This document shows, piece by piece, positions 28,303 to 34,767 of a DNA stretch of 64,000 bases. Source of the stretch: Neobacillus niacini (lineage in GTDB: Bacteria > Bacillota > Bacilli > Bacillales > Cytobacillaceae). The stretch spans positions 284,460 to 348,459 of the forward strand of contig NZ_JACWFG010000008.1 in the NCBI RefSeq assembly GCF_019749295.1, read 5' to 3'. The number at the start of each line of letters is the position of its first letter. The stretch's first letter is position 1. The position numbers and the translations under genes were made by a program. The notes under the pieces are model-generated. The model was not told the origin of the DNA. It was given only the letters and a program-made list of their open reading frames with translations, and searched no databases.

Positions 28303-28501
28303 ATTTGAAATGTACGACTGCTGTAAAATATGTCTGCCCCTTTTCGTTAGCATACATTTGATGGGAGACTGAATGGACGCCTAATAAAATTGCTTTGTTT
28401 TCCTCAATTTTAGCTTCAATCTTCTTTTCTAAAACCTTAAGATCTGTTGCATCAAAAAATTCTACTTTATCCTCAATAAAATCAAGCTGAAAATTCATCA
28501 T
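28292..28501 (-). CDS. yrzA: YrzA-like protein (DUF2536)
   Basis: 69 residues, starting MMNFQLDFIEDKVEFFDATD and ending TYFTAVVHFKLKK. It resembles the DUF2536 family (YrzA of B. subtilis, in the same neighbourhood). No membrane segment; two amphipathic helices with KKIEAKIEENKAILLGVHSV in the middle. The start at 28501 is chosen because AAAGGA lies about 8 bases upstream on this strand; an ATG three codons earlier abuts that site. Function unknown. It is convergent with yrrS and divergent from mtnN across array 3. Confidence 0.8.
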   Translation of the reverse strand: MMNFQLDFIEDKVEFFDATDLKVLEKKIEAKIEENKAILLGVHSVSHQMYANEKGQTYFTAVVHFKLKK

Positions 28502-28585
28502 AATACTCATCCTTTCCCTATGTTCATTTTAGTAAATTCCTGCTTTTTAATCAATTTCTCTTTCCACTAAAACCGGCTTTGTTTT

Positions 28586-28817
28586 GGTCACAGGAACACT
28601 ACTTGTGACCACTTTCTCCAAATCCGACTTTGTTTCTGGTCACAGGAGCACTACTTGTGACCACTTTCACCCAAATTGACTTTGTTGCTGGTCACAGGAA
28701 CACTACTTGTGACCACTTTCACCAAAACCGACATTGTTTCTGGTCACAAGAGCACTACTTGTGACCACTTTCCACCAAAACTGTTTTTGTTTTGGTCACA
28801 AGAGCAATCTTGTGACA
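28586..28817. repeat. 52-bp tandem hairpin repeat, array 3 (about 4.5 units)
   Basis: Units begin GGTCAC at 28586, 28638, 28690, 28742 and 28794: exactly 52 bp each. Each carries a hairpin GGTCACAAG (or GGTCACAGG) with CTTGTGACC around a 7-base loop, then a 27-base spacer like ACTTTCACCAAAACCGAC. The loop alternates AACAC/AGCAC/AACAC/AGCAC. The last unit is shortened in the hairpin. The array fills the divergent gap between yrzA and mtnN. From 28818 to 29009 nothing coding is seen; a weak TTGGAA/TAGAAT promoter-like pair lies at 28856-28886. Confidence 0.97.
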
Positions 28818-29009
28818 CAAACGGAGATAAGGAAATATAAGTGGAACTCCTAGCATTGGAAGAATTCTGTCGGATAATGGTAGAATAGTGTTTGCGGATA
28901 CGATGGTTTAATCCGAGGAAGATTATTAGTATGCAATCGTATTAGTCGTTAGAAGAACTCATACACTTTCGTTATGAAAGAAGTAAACAATCAGAAAGAG
29001 GTCTGAAAC

Positions 29010-29705
29010 ATGAAAATTGCGATAATTGGAGCAATGGAAGAGGAAGTAAAGCTGTTAAGGGACAATATTGATGGACAAACTCAAGAAACAGTTGCAGGTT
29101 GTGAGTTTACCTTTGGACAAATGAAAGGGGCAGAGGTGATTTTACTTCGCTCCGGAATTGGAAAAGTTAATGCAGCAATGTCAACAACCATTTTGCTCGA
29201 AAAATATAAGCCGGATTACATAATAAATACAGGATCTGCAGGGGGCTTCAACCCCGATTTAAACGTAGGTGACGCGGTAATCTCAACAGAGGTACGTCAT
29301 CATGATGTGGATGTAACCGCCTTTGGTTATGAATATGGCCAGGTGCCACAGCTTCCTGCAGCCTTTCTTGCAGATGAAAAGTTAGTTCAAATAGCTGAGA
29401 ACGCAGCGAAGGAACTCGATAAATTCCAAATCGTTAAAGGACTAATTGTTACTGGAGATTCATTCATGGAAGATCCTGAGCGCGTTAAATTTGTTCAATC
29501 TAAGTTCGAAAAATTGCAGGCAGTTGAAATGGAAGCAGCTGCGATAGCGCAAGTAGCACATCGTTTCGGGGTTCCTTTCGTTATCATCCGTTCGTTGTCA
29601 GATATTGCAGGGAAAGAATCTGAAATCTCTTTTGATCAATTTATTGACCAAGCAGCAACTCACTCCGCAACATTGGTCATGAAAATTGTGGAAGCATTAG
29701 GATAG
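29010..29705 (+). CDS. mtnN: 5'-methylthioadenosine/S-adenosylhomocysteine nucleosidase
   Basis: 231 residues. Cleaves MTA and SAH to adenine and the thioribosyl or ribosylhomocysteine part, in methionine recycling and the activated methyl cycle. It opens [20 protein letters not shown], with the catalytic Glu in GAMEEE. The nucleoside-site signature [19 protein letters not shown] and the catalytic Asp in RSLSDIAG follow. The ribosome site AGAAAGAGG precedes the ATG. In B. subtilis mtnN lies in yrrT-mtnN-mccA-mccB-yrhC; here it is alone, ending in a terminator, and yrhC follows. Confidence 0.96.
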   Translation: MKIAIIGAMEEEVKLLRDNIDGQTQETVAGCEFTFGQMKGAEVILLRSGIGKVNAAMSTTILLEKYKPDYIINTGSAGGFNPDLNVGDAVISTEVRHHDVDVTAFGYEYGQVPQLPAAFLADEKLVQIAENAAKELDKFQIVKGLIVTGDSFMEDPERVKFVQSKFEKLQAVEMEAAAIAQVAHRFGVPFVIIRSLSDIAGKESEISFDQFIDQAATHSATLVMKIVEALG

Positions 29706-29710
29706 GAGAG

Positions 29711-29743
29711 AAAGTTCGGCTGTGGAGCCGGACTTTTTCTTTT
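29711..29743 (+). terminator. Terminator after mtnN
   Basis: AAAGTTCGGCT pairs with AGCCGGACTTT (one G-T pair), then a T-rich run. Confidence 0.9.
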
Positions 29744-29823
29744 ACTAAAATTTACATCCACTTTTCTTCTGCTATTTATGTTAAAGTAGCTTAGTAGATT
29801 TTAAGAAAAGTAGGTGACCAGCA

Positions 29824-30078
29824 GTGGACAAACAAGTTAAAAGTCTTTATGAAAAAATGGTCGATTTTAAACAATTCGCTGTCGTATTACTCGCTGTCGG
29901 TGTATTTTTCTTCTTAGGCGTAATTATCCCATCTGACACAAAGAGTGAGATGGATATCAATATAATGATGATCTCCTCCATGTCCTTCCTAGCATTATCG
30001 ATTTTCCTATTTATCCAATCAAAACAATGCCAATTAAAACTTATGGATATGGAAGATGGCAATAGTAATAACAGATAA
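29824..30078 (+). CDS. yrhC: YrhC-like small membrane protein
   Basis: 84 residues with two membrane segments, FAVVLLAVGVFFFLGVII (about 19-36) and IMMISSMSFLALSIFLFI (about 47-64), and short charged tails. It resembles YrhC, which ends the cysteine-salvage operon in B. subtilis. Here it is separated from mtnN by a terminator, and the mccA and mccB genes are missing. GTG 29824 follows TAGGTGACC. Function unknown. Confidence 0.8.
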   Translation: MDKQVKSLYEKMVDFKQFAVVLLAVGVFFFLGVIIPSDTKSEMDINIMMISSMSFLALSIFLFIQSKQCQLKLMDMEDGNSNNR

Positions 30079-30109
30079 ACGTTCCCTCGAGGAACGTTTA
30101 TTTTTTTTT
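30077..30109 (+). terminator. Terminator after yrhC
   Basis: Perfect 9-bp stem AAACGTTCC with GGAACGTTT, then A and T9; it starts inside the yrhC stop codon. Confidence 0.92.
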
Positions 30110-30163
30110 GAAAAAGACTCTGTGATTATGCATTGTTGATTTTCCTGTAGGGTTGAGAATTAA

Positions 30164-30350
30164 TAGGCGGAGGATTTCCGTCTATTGTTTATAGAGGAAC
30201 CTTAAGAGCAGATATTAGCGGAGATATTCCGCTTAACTGCTTTAAATAAGACAAATTACAATGATTTAGAAACAATAAGCGGAAAAACTCCGCCTATTTT
30301 TAATGAAATATGAGGATTTCCTAATTTAAACGGAATTTCTCCGCTTATTT
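30164..30350. repeat. Degenerate hairpin array 4 (four hairpins spaced 51, 61, 51 bp)
   Basis: Four related hairpins of the form AAGCGGA(N4-6)TCCGCTTA: TAGGCGGA..TCCGTCTA (30164-30184), TTAGCGGA..TCCGCTTAA (30215-30236), ATAAGCGGA..TCCGCCTAT (30275-30297) and AACGGA..TCCGCTTAT (30329-30347). The GCGGA (or ACGGA) cores lie at 30167, 30218, 30279 and 30330. Spacers are not conserved, so this looks like a decayed relative of the 52-bp arrays. It sits between the yrhC terminator and the promoter at 30441, and no gene is visible from 30110 to 30509. Confidence 0.8.
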
Positions 30351-30440
30351 TCCTAACACAGTGAAATCAACATTCAGTTTTAACAGAGCATTGAAAAAAA
30401 GGCGGTTTAATTATTTTTATAAAAAATTTCAAAAAAGTGG

Positions 30441-30469
30441 TTTACAAAGCATATGTTGATGGATATAAT
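30441..30469 (+). promoter_or_regulatory. Sigma-A promoter of a 34-codon gene
   Basis: TTTACA (30441-30446), 17 bases, consensus TATAAT (30464-30469), 40 bases before a start codon with a strong ribosome site. Confidence 0.75.
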
Positions 30470-30509
30470 TACCGTAGTTAGTAAAAAATTCCGAAGGAGG
30501 TCGAAGAAA

Positions 30510-30614
30510 ATGATGATGACATTAATGGCTGCTACTACTGGCAATGTTATTTGGATGACAACTGCATATGTAAATAATTTGCATTCGACCGACAGGAATG
30601 GATTGCTTAACTAG
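30510..30614 (+). CDS. Hypothetical 34-residue peptide
   Basis: Start MMMTLMAATTGNVIWMTTAY, then a polar tail ending NGLLN. GAAGGAGGTCG, close to the ideal Shine-Dalgarno, lies 8 bases before the ATG; a good promoter lies upstream and a terminator follows 22 bases after the stop, so the unit is complete. The first 20 residues are moderately hydrophobic and could insert in a membrane. I recognise no family. The translation signals, not the peptide, make it credible. Confidence 0.6.
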   Translation: MMMTLMAATTGNVIWMTTAYVNNLHSTDRNGLLN

Positions 30615-30636
30615 TCTTTAGTTACAATACATATCC

Positions 30637-30671
30637 ATGCCGCAGGGAGAATGCTGCCCTGCGGTATTTTT
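30637..30671 (+). terminator. Terminator of the 34-codon gene
   Basis: TGCCGCAGGG (30638-30647) pairs with CCCTGCGGTA (30657-30666), then T5. Confidence 0.88.
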
Positions 30672-30683
30672 GTGCCTTAAAAT

Positions 30684-30718
30684 AGGCCGCAAGGGAGTAA
30701 TTTCTTGCGGCCTTTTTG
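30684..30718 (+). terminator. Second terminator-like hairpin before the yrzI cluster
   Basis: Perfect 10-bp stem AGGCCGCAAG (30684-30693) with CTTGCGGCCT (30704-30713), then T5. It is only 18 bases after the previous terminator, so either the two act in tandem or a short transcript lies between. Confidence 0.8.
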
Positions 30719-30777
30719 CGCTCATTAAATGGATATTTTTGTCAAATTTGGTTATAAAGGGAAGAGAGGTGATAGTT

Positions 30778-30918
30778 ATGACCCTGAATATATTTTTTAT
30801 TTCAATAACATTTAAAAAACATAAAGAAAGCCTTCAACAAGCAGCTCGAAATGAAATGGTTGAAAAACTTTACGAGCAAAACAAAGAACGTCAACTGACC
30901 ATGCATCATTTACTATAA
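30778..30918 (+). CDS. yrzI: YrzI family small protein, copy 1
   Basis: 46 residues beginning MTLNIFFISITFKKHKESLQ. A short hydrophobic stretch is followed by a charged helix (ARNEMVEKLYEQNKERQ), the layout of the Bac_small_YrzI family, which occurs as tandem small genes in Bacillus and is suspected to be sporulation related. The ribosome site AGAGAGGTGA precedes the ATG. The frame continues open upstream but that part runs through a terminator hairpin and is not conserved. Paralogous to the next two genes. Confidence 0.85.
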   Translation: MTLNIFFISITFKKHKESLQQAARNEMVEKLYEQNKERQLTMHHLL

Positions 30919-30948
30919 ATTAACTTATAAAAAAGGAAGTGTAGAATA

Positions 30949-31089
30949 ATGACTTTGAATATCTTATTTTTTTCAGTAACTGTAAAGAAACGTAATGAAA
31001 GTCTAGAAGAAGCAATTCAAAATGAAATCATTGAACAGCTGTATGAACAGCACAAAGACCGCCAGGCAGCAGCTTATCATTCAATGTAA
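30949..31089 (+). CDS. yrzI: YrzI family small protein, copy 2
   Basis: 46 residues beginning MTLNILFFSVTVKKRNESLE, with charged second half (NEIIEQLYEQHKDRQ). Aligns without gaps to copy 1 (shared MTLNI, KK, ESL, NE, LYEQ, DRQ or ERQ). AAAGGAAGTG lies before the ATG, 30 bases after copy 1. The divergence between copies indicates an old duplication rather than a recent one. Confidence 0.85.
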   Translation: MTLNILFFSVTVKKRNESLEEAIQNEIIEQLYEQHKDRQAAAYHSM

Positions 31090-31115
31090 TAAACCCTTTA
31101 TGGGAGGTGATAGTC

Positions 31116-31259
31116 ATGACTCTAAATATTTTATTCTTATCCATTACCATCAAAAAACGTGCGATGAGCATGGAAGAAGAAGCACACCAAGAACAAATAA
31201 AGAAAATATATGAAGAAACCAAGGATCGTCAAATATCTGTTCATCGCATTATGTATTAA
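31116..31259 (+). CDS. yrzI: YrzI family small protein, copy 3
   Basis: 47 residues beginning MTLNILFLSITIKKRAMSME, the form closest to the family consensus, with second half HQEQIKKIYEETKDRQ. GGGAGGTGATAG lies before the ATG, 26 bases after copy 2. The three genes probably share a transcript with the two tiny frames that follow. Confidence 0.87.
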   Translation: MTLNILFLSITIKKRAMSMEEEAHQEQIKKIYEETKDRQISVHRIMY

Positions 31260-31301
31260 GAATTAGGCTTTTAAATACAAAAAACGAAAGGTGGGCTAAC
31301 A

Positions 31302-31361
31302 ATGATCTATTTAATTCAAAAACGCGGAGCAAGCTTATGGAGTATGAAGGATACCACCTAG
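31302..31361 (+). CDS. Possible 19-residue peptide
   Basis: MIYLIQKRGASLWSMKDTT, preceded by GAAAGGTGGG at a suitable distance and located 42 bases after yrzI copy 3. It may be a decayed yrzI-like gene, a leader peptide or a real small protein. Evidence is limited to the ribosome site and the setting among other tiny genes. Confidence 0.4.
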   Translation: MIYLIQKRGASLWSMKDTT

Positions 31362-31388
31362 TTAGTCTATTTAAGGAGGTAACAGCAA

Positions 31389-31451
31389 ATGCCGGTGCAT
31401 AACTTTTTACTATTTCTTTTCAAAAAGACAAAGAAGAAAAATAAAAAATGA
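31389..31451 (+). CDS. Possible 20-residue basic peptide
   Basis: MPVHNFLLFLFKKTKKKNKK: a hydrophobic patch and a tail with nine lysines in ten residues interrupted only by T and N. AAGGAGGTAAC, a near-perfect ribosome site, lies 8 bases before the ATG. The hydrophobic-then-KK order recalls the start of the YrzI proteins. Whether it is a functional peptide is unknown. Confidence 0.5.
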   Translation: MPVHNFLLFLFKKTKKKNKK

Positions 31452-31580
31452 TATCATAAATAAACTTAACTCCTAAAGGTACGTTTGTTAACAAAATGTT
31501 CACAACCCCTTAAGTTAGATACTGTGAAAATATGATAAATTCGAATTAGATAATAGGATCTATCACAAGGGGTGGAGAAT

Positions 31581-31658
31581 ATGTTCATGATCGTGATGGC
31601 TTTAGTTATTACTGGGGCGATAAGTTGTGTAATAACTGCAGAATTAAGTGTAGAATAA
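31581..31658 (+). CDS. Possible 25-residue hydrophobic peptide
   Basis: Begins MFMIVMALVITGAISCVITA and ends ELSVE: a single membrane-spanning segment with a short acidic end. GGGGTGGAG lies before the ATG and a terminator begins right after the stop, with 130 bases of upstream non-coding sequence that could hold its promoter. It may be a sporulation-type small membrane protein or a toxin-like peptide; neither is shown by the sequence. Confidence 0.5.
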   Translation: MFMIVMALVITGAISCVITAELSVE

Positions 31659-31660
31659 CG

Positions 31661-31699
31661 AAAAAGCATTGATCTTTTTAAAAGGTCAGTGCTTTTTTT
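31661..31699 (+). terminator. Terminator after the 25-codon gene
   Basis: AAAAAGCATTGATCTTTT pairs (with G-T pairs) with AAAAGGTCAGTGCTTTTT, then T. Confidence 0.85.
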
Positions 31700-31737
31700 G
31701 ATATATGCTAAAAGACTTTATTTTCAAATAAAATGTT

Positions 31738-31747
31738 TGGGACAGAC
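31738..31747 (+). promoter_or_regulatory. Possible SpoIIID site upstream of sigK
   Basis: TGGGACAGAC matches the SpoIIID consensus WWRRACARNY at nine of ten positions, about 70 bases before the sigK start. In B. subtilis sigK transcription needs sigma-E and SpoIIID. The motif is short, so a chance match is possible. Confidence 0.35.
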
Positions 31748-31818
31748 ACAATCATCCTGTTTCTAACATAGGAATTAGTTATAGGCAAAGCCCTAAAAAA
31801 GCACGGGGGTGGATGTGC

Positions 31819-32535
31819 ATGGCAGGGATTTTTACAGCTCTGGGTTATCTCATTAAGGAATTTTTATTTCTTGTCTCTTATGTAAAAAACAATGCTTTTC
31901 CGCAGCCCCTATCTGCTGCAGATGAAAGAAAATACCTACGGTTGATGGCGGAAGGGGACTCACATGCCCGTAATATGCTGATTGAACATAACTTACGGCT
32001 TGTCGCTCATATTGTTAAAAAGTTTGAAAACACTGGTGAAGATTCAGAGGATTTAATCTCAATCGGAACGATAGGATTAATTAAAGCGATTGAGAGCTAT
32101 TCTGAGGGTAAGGGAACAAAGCTTGCAACGTATGCCGCTCGCTGTATCGAAAACGAGATTCTAATGCATTTAAGGGCACTTAAAAAGACAAAAAAGGATG
32201 TCTCATTGCATGACCCGATTGGACAGGATAAAGAGGGGAATGAGATATCGCTGATTGATGTACTGAAATCAGAATCGGAAGATGTTATTGACACCATCCA
32301 GTTAAATATGGAGCTGGAAAAAATTAGAAAATATATTGATGTTCTTGATGATAGAGAAAAAGAAGTGATAGTCGGTCGCTTTGGTCTCGATCTTCAAAAG
32401 GAAAAAACTCAGCGAGAAATTGCAAAGGAATTGGGGATTTCAAGAAGTTATGTTTCTAGGATTGAAAAACGTGCATTGATGAAAATGTTTCATGAATTTT
32501 ATCGTGCTGAAAAAGAAAGGAAGAAAAAGAACTGA
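31819..32535 (+). CDS. sigK: RNA polymerase sigma factor SigK precursor (pro-sigma-K)
   Basis: 238 residues in one uninterrupted frame. It directs late mother-cell transcription in sporulation. The N terminus ([20 protein letters not shown]) is the membrane-associated pro-sequence of about 20 residues removed by SpoIVFB. Region 2 contains [20 protein letters not shown] and [18 protein letters not shown]; region 4 has [20 protein letters not shown] and the helix-turn-helix [20 protein letters not shown]. Start ATG 31819 is used because GGGGGTGG lies 7-8 bases before it. No skin-type element splits the gene, unlike in B. subtilis. Confidence 0.97.
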   Translation: MAGIFTALGYLIKEFLFLVSYVKNNAFPQPLSAADERKYLRLMAEGDSHARNMLIEHNLRLVAHIVKKFENTGEDSEDLISIGTIGLIKAIESYSEGKGTKLATYAARCIENEILMHLRALKKTKKDVSLHDPIGQDKEGNEISLIDVLKSESEDVIDTIQLNMELEKIRKYIDVLDDREKEVIVGRFGLDLQKEKTQREIAKELGISRSYVSRIEKRALMKMFHEFYRAEKERKKKN

Positions 32536-32542
32536 ACACCCT

Positions 32543-32574
32543 CAGAGCCGGAACAGTTCCGTCTCTGTTTTTTT
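32543..32574 (+). terminator. Terminator after sigK
   Basis: CAGAGCCGGAA pairs with TTCCGTCTCTG (one mismatch) around CAG, then T7. Confidence 0.9.
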
Positions 32575-32651
32575 ATGTAAAACGGCAGGTGCCCATACCT
32601 AATTGTATACAGGCACATACCCTATAACAAAGAGGAAAAGGGGGTATATAT

Positions 32652-32813
32652 ATGTCATATGGTTACCAAAATCCCTGCTGCTGCCAAGCCCCTTATCCAG
32701 TTTATCCTGTTCCCTATACAACTGGCGGGGGAGGATGGTATGCACTCTTTATCGTATTACTGATATTAGTGCTCATCTTCGGTGGCTGGTGGTACTATTC
32801 TACATGCTGTTGA
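32652..32813 (+). CDS. Small Cys/Tyr/Gly-rich membrane protein, YjcZ-like sporulation protein
   Basis: 53 residues. The N-terminal part is rich in Tyr, Pro and Cys (MSYGYQNPCCCQAPYPVYPV), then a glycine run and one membrane segment (WYALFIVLLILVLIFGGWWY), ending STCC. The Gly/Tyr-rich start followed by a hydrophobic helix resembles the YjcZ family of small sporulation proteins and spore-surface cysteine-rich peptides. It follows sigK directly and has its own terminator. AGAGGAAAAGGGGG precedes the ATG. Family membership is inferred from composition. Confidence 0.72.
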   Translation: MSYGYQNPCCCQAPYPVYPVPYTTGGGGWYALFIVLLILVLIFGGWWYYSTCC

Positions 32814-32821
32814 TCATAATG

Positions 32822-32858
32822 ATAGGCTTGTGCACACAGTGCACAGGCTATTTTTTTT
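32822..32858 (+). terminator. Terminator after the YjcZ-like gene
   Basis: ATAGGCTTGTGCA pairs with TGCACAGGCTAT (one bulge) and is followed by T8. Confidence 0.9.
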
Positions 32859-32932
32859 GGTAAATGCTTAAAATAGAATTTTTCAGAATATAAATTTATA
32901 ATGTAATGGTACATATCTAAAGGGGGAATAGG

Positions 32933-34732
32933 ATGACATCCGCTACATATTCAGATGTATGGAATCTTGAAGTATTTTTCAAGGGTGGAAGCAACTCAGC
33001 TGAATTTGCTGACCATTTAAATGAAACGAAGGAATTGATTGAGTTATTTGCAACAAAAGTAAAAAATTGGTCCCCGTTAAATTCCGCAGAGGATAAAGTT
33101 TACTTGAAGGAATTGCTGGCAGATTTCGAAACAGCTGGTAAAAAGCTTCGTCAAGCAGGAGCGTTTGTAGGCTGTCTGCAAGCTCAAAATACAGAAGATA
33201 AAAAGGCATATGCACTTGATGCAACGGTAACTGGGCTAAGTGCGGTATTTCAATCAGCGTTAAGTGCATTTGACAACCTATTATCATCGATTAGCGATGA
33301 TGCTTGGGCTCAAGTGTTAGAAGATGAATATCTGGCAGAATTGACATATTCACTCACTGAACGGCGCGAACGGGCTAAAGATAAGCTTTCTATTGAGGAA
33401 GAAGCACTAATTAGTGCGTTAGGTGTTGATGGCTACCATAGTTGGGGACAATTGTATGATCTTATCGTTAGTAAAATAAAAGTGCCGCTAGCCGAAAATG
33501 GTGAAGTAAAACAACTTTCAGTTGGGCAGGCCGCTAATAAATTCTCTAGCTCTGACCGAGAAGTGCGTAAAGCAGTTTTTAGAAGCTGGGAAAAATCCTG
33601 GAATGATCAAAGTGATTATTTATCGAAAACCTTGAATCATCTTTCAGGCTTCCGATTAAATGTCTATAAAAAGCGTGGATGGGAAGATGTTTTAAAAGAA
33701 CCACTGAGCATTAATCGAATGAAAAAAGAAACCTTAGAAACTATGTGGGCAGTGATTTCAGAGAATAAACAACAACTAGTTGAATATTTGAACCGAAAAG
33801 CGAAGCTCTTAGGGATTGAAAAATTAAGCTGGTTTGATTTAGACGCTCCATATGGAAAAACAGAGTCAAAGGTTTCTTATCAAGAAGGTGCTGAATTTAT
33901 CGAACAAAATTTCGCCCTATTCGGCGAAAAAATGTCTGCTTTTGCTAAAAAGGCATTTGAAAATCAATGGATTGAAGCGGAAGACAGGCCTGGAAAAGCC
34001 CCTGGAGGCTTCTGTACGGGATTTCCAGAAAGTGAAGAATCTCGTATATTTATGACCTATTCTGGAACACCTTCCAATGTTTCAACACTTGCTCATGAGC
34101 TGGGTCATGGCTTTCACTCCTACGCAATGAGAGGAGTGCATTATCTAAATCGCGGGTATGCCATGAATGTTGCAGAAACGGCTTCAACTTTTGCTGAAAT
34201 GATTGTTGCTGACGCTGCAGTGAAAAATGCGAAGGATGAGGAAGAAAAACTTGCTTTACTAGATGATAAAATTCAGAGAACAGTTGCTCTGTTAATGAAC
34301 ATCCATTCACGCTTTCTATTCGAAACTCGTTTTTATGAAGAGAGAAAGCGCGGTCCCGTTTCAGTAGAAACCTTAAATGAATTAATGGAAGGAGCTCAGA
34401 AGGAAGCATACTGCGATGCTTTAGAAGAATACCACCCATTATTCTGGGCATCGAAACTTCATTTCTTTATCACAGGAGTGCCGTTCTATAACTTCCCATA
34501 TACGTTTGGTTATTTGTTTTCACTTGGAATTTATGCACAGGCACTTGAGGAAGGTAAAGGTTACGAGGAAAAGTACATTGCCTTATTAAGAGATACCGCT
34601 TCCATGACAGTTGAGGATTTAGCTCTTAAACATTTACAGGTTGATTTAGCCCAAAAGGATTTCTGGGAAAAGGCAGTTAAAATCTGTGTCGATGATATTG
34701 TGGAGTTCCTGGAACTCACTGAAAATAAATAA
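32933..34732 (+). CDS. pepF: M3 family oligoendopeptidase (PepF)
   Basis: 599 residues. A zinc metallopeptidase that cuts oligopeptides in the cytoplasm. The catalytic motif HELGH is at about residues 388-392 in STLAHELGHGFHSYA, and the third zinc ligand Glu is in NVAETASTFAEM. Substrate-binding FFITGVPFYNFPYTFGYLFS lies near the C terminus. The PepF-specific N-terminal helical region (residues 1-190) is present. GGGGGAATAGG precedes the ATG, and a terminator follows. No anomalies. Confidence 0.94.
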   Translation: MTSATYSDVWNLEVFFKGGSNSAEFADHLNETKELIELFATKVKNWSPLNSAEDKVYLKELLADFETAGKKLRQAGAFVGCLQAQNTEDKKAYALDATVTGLSAVFQSALSAFDNLLSSISDDAWAQVLEDEYLAELTYSLTERRERAKDKLSIEEEALISALGVDGYHSWGQLYDLIVSKIKVPLAENGEVKQLSVGQAANKFSSSDREVRKAVFRSWEKSWNDQSDYLSKTLNHLSGFRLNVYKKRGWEDVLKEPLSINRMKKETLETMWAVISENKQQLVEYLNRKAKLLGIEKLSWFDLDAPYGKTESKVSYQEGAEFIEQNFALFGEKMSAFAKKAFENQWIEAEDRPGKAPGGFCTGFPESEESRIFMTYSGTPSNVSTLAHELGHGFHSYAMRGVHYLNRGYAMNVAETASTFAEMIVADAAVKNAKDEEEKLALLDDKIQRTVALLMNIHSRFLFETRFYEERKRGPVSVETLNELMEGAQKEAYCDALEEYHPLFWASKLHFFITGVPFYNFPYTFGYLFSLGIYAQALEEGKGYEEKYIALLRDTASMTVEDLALKHLQVDLAQKDFWEKAVKICVDDIVEFLELTENK

Positions 34733-34739
34733 AAAATTG

Positions 34740-34767
34740 AGCCCAGCAGAGTTCTGCTGGGCTTCTA
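34740..34767. terminator. Terminator between pepF and pssA
   Basis: Perfect 11-bp stem AGCCCAGCAGA (34740-34750) with TCTGCTGGGCT (34753-34763), preceded by AATAAAAAATTG and followed by TCTATT. It can work for both converging genes, better for pssA. Confidence 0.8.

Noticed and set aside
30637..30777. N-terminal extension of the first YrzI gene
   Set aside because: The open frame covers two terminator hairpins; the conserved protein starts at 30778 with its own ribosome site.
32603..32863. 86-codon frame after sigK
   Set aside because: It is out of frame with the YjcZ-like gene, runs into the terminator, and lacks a ribosome site; the 53-codon frame has the expected composition.
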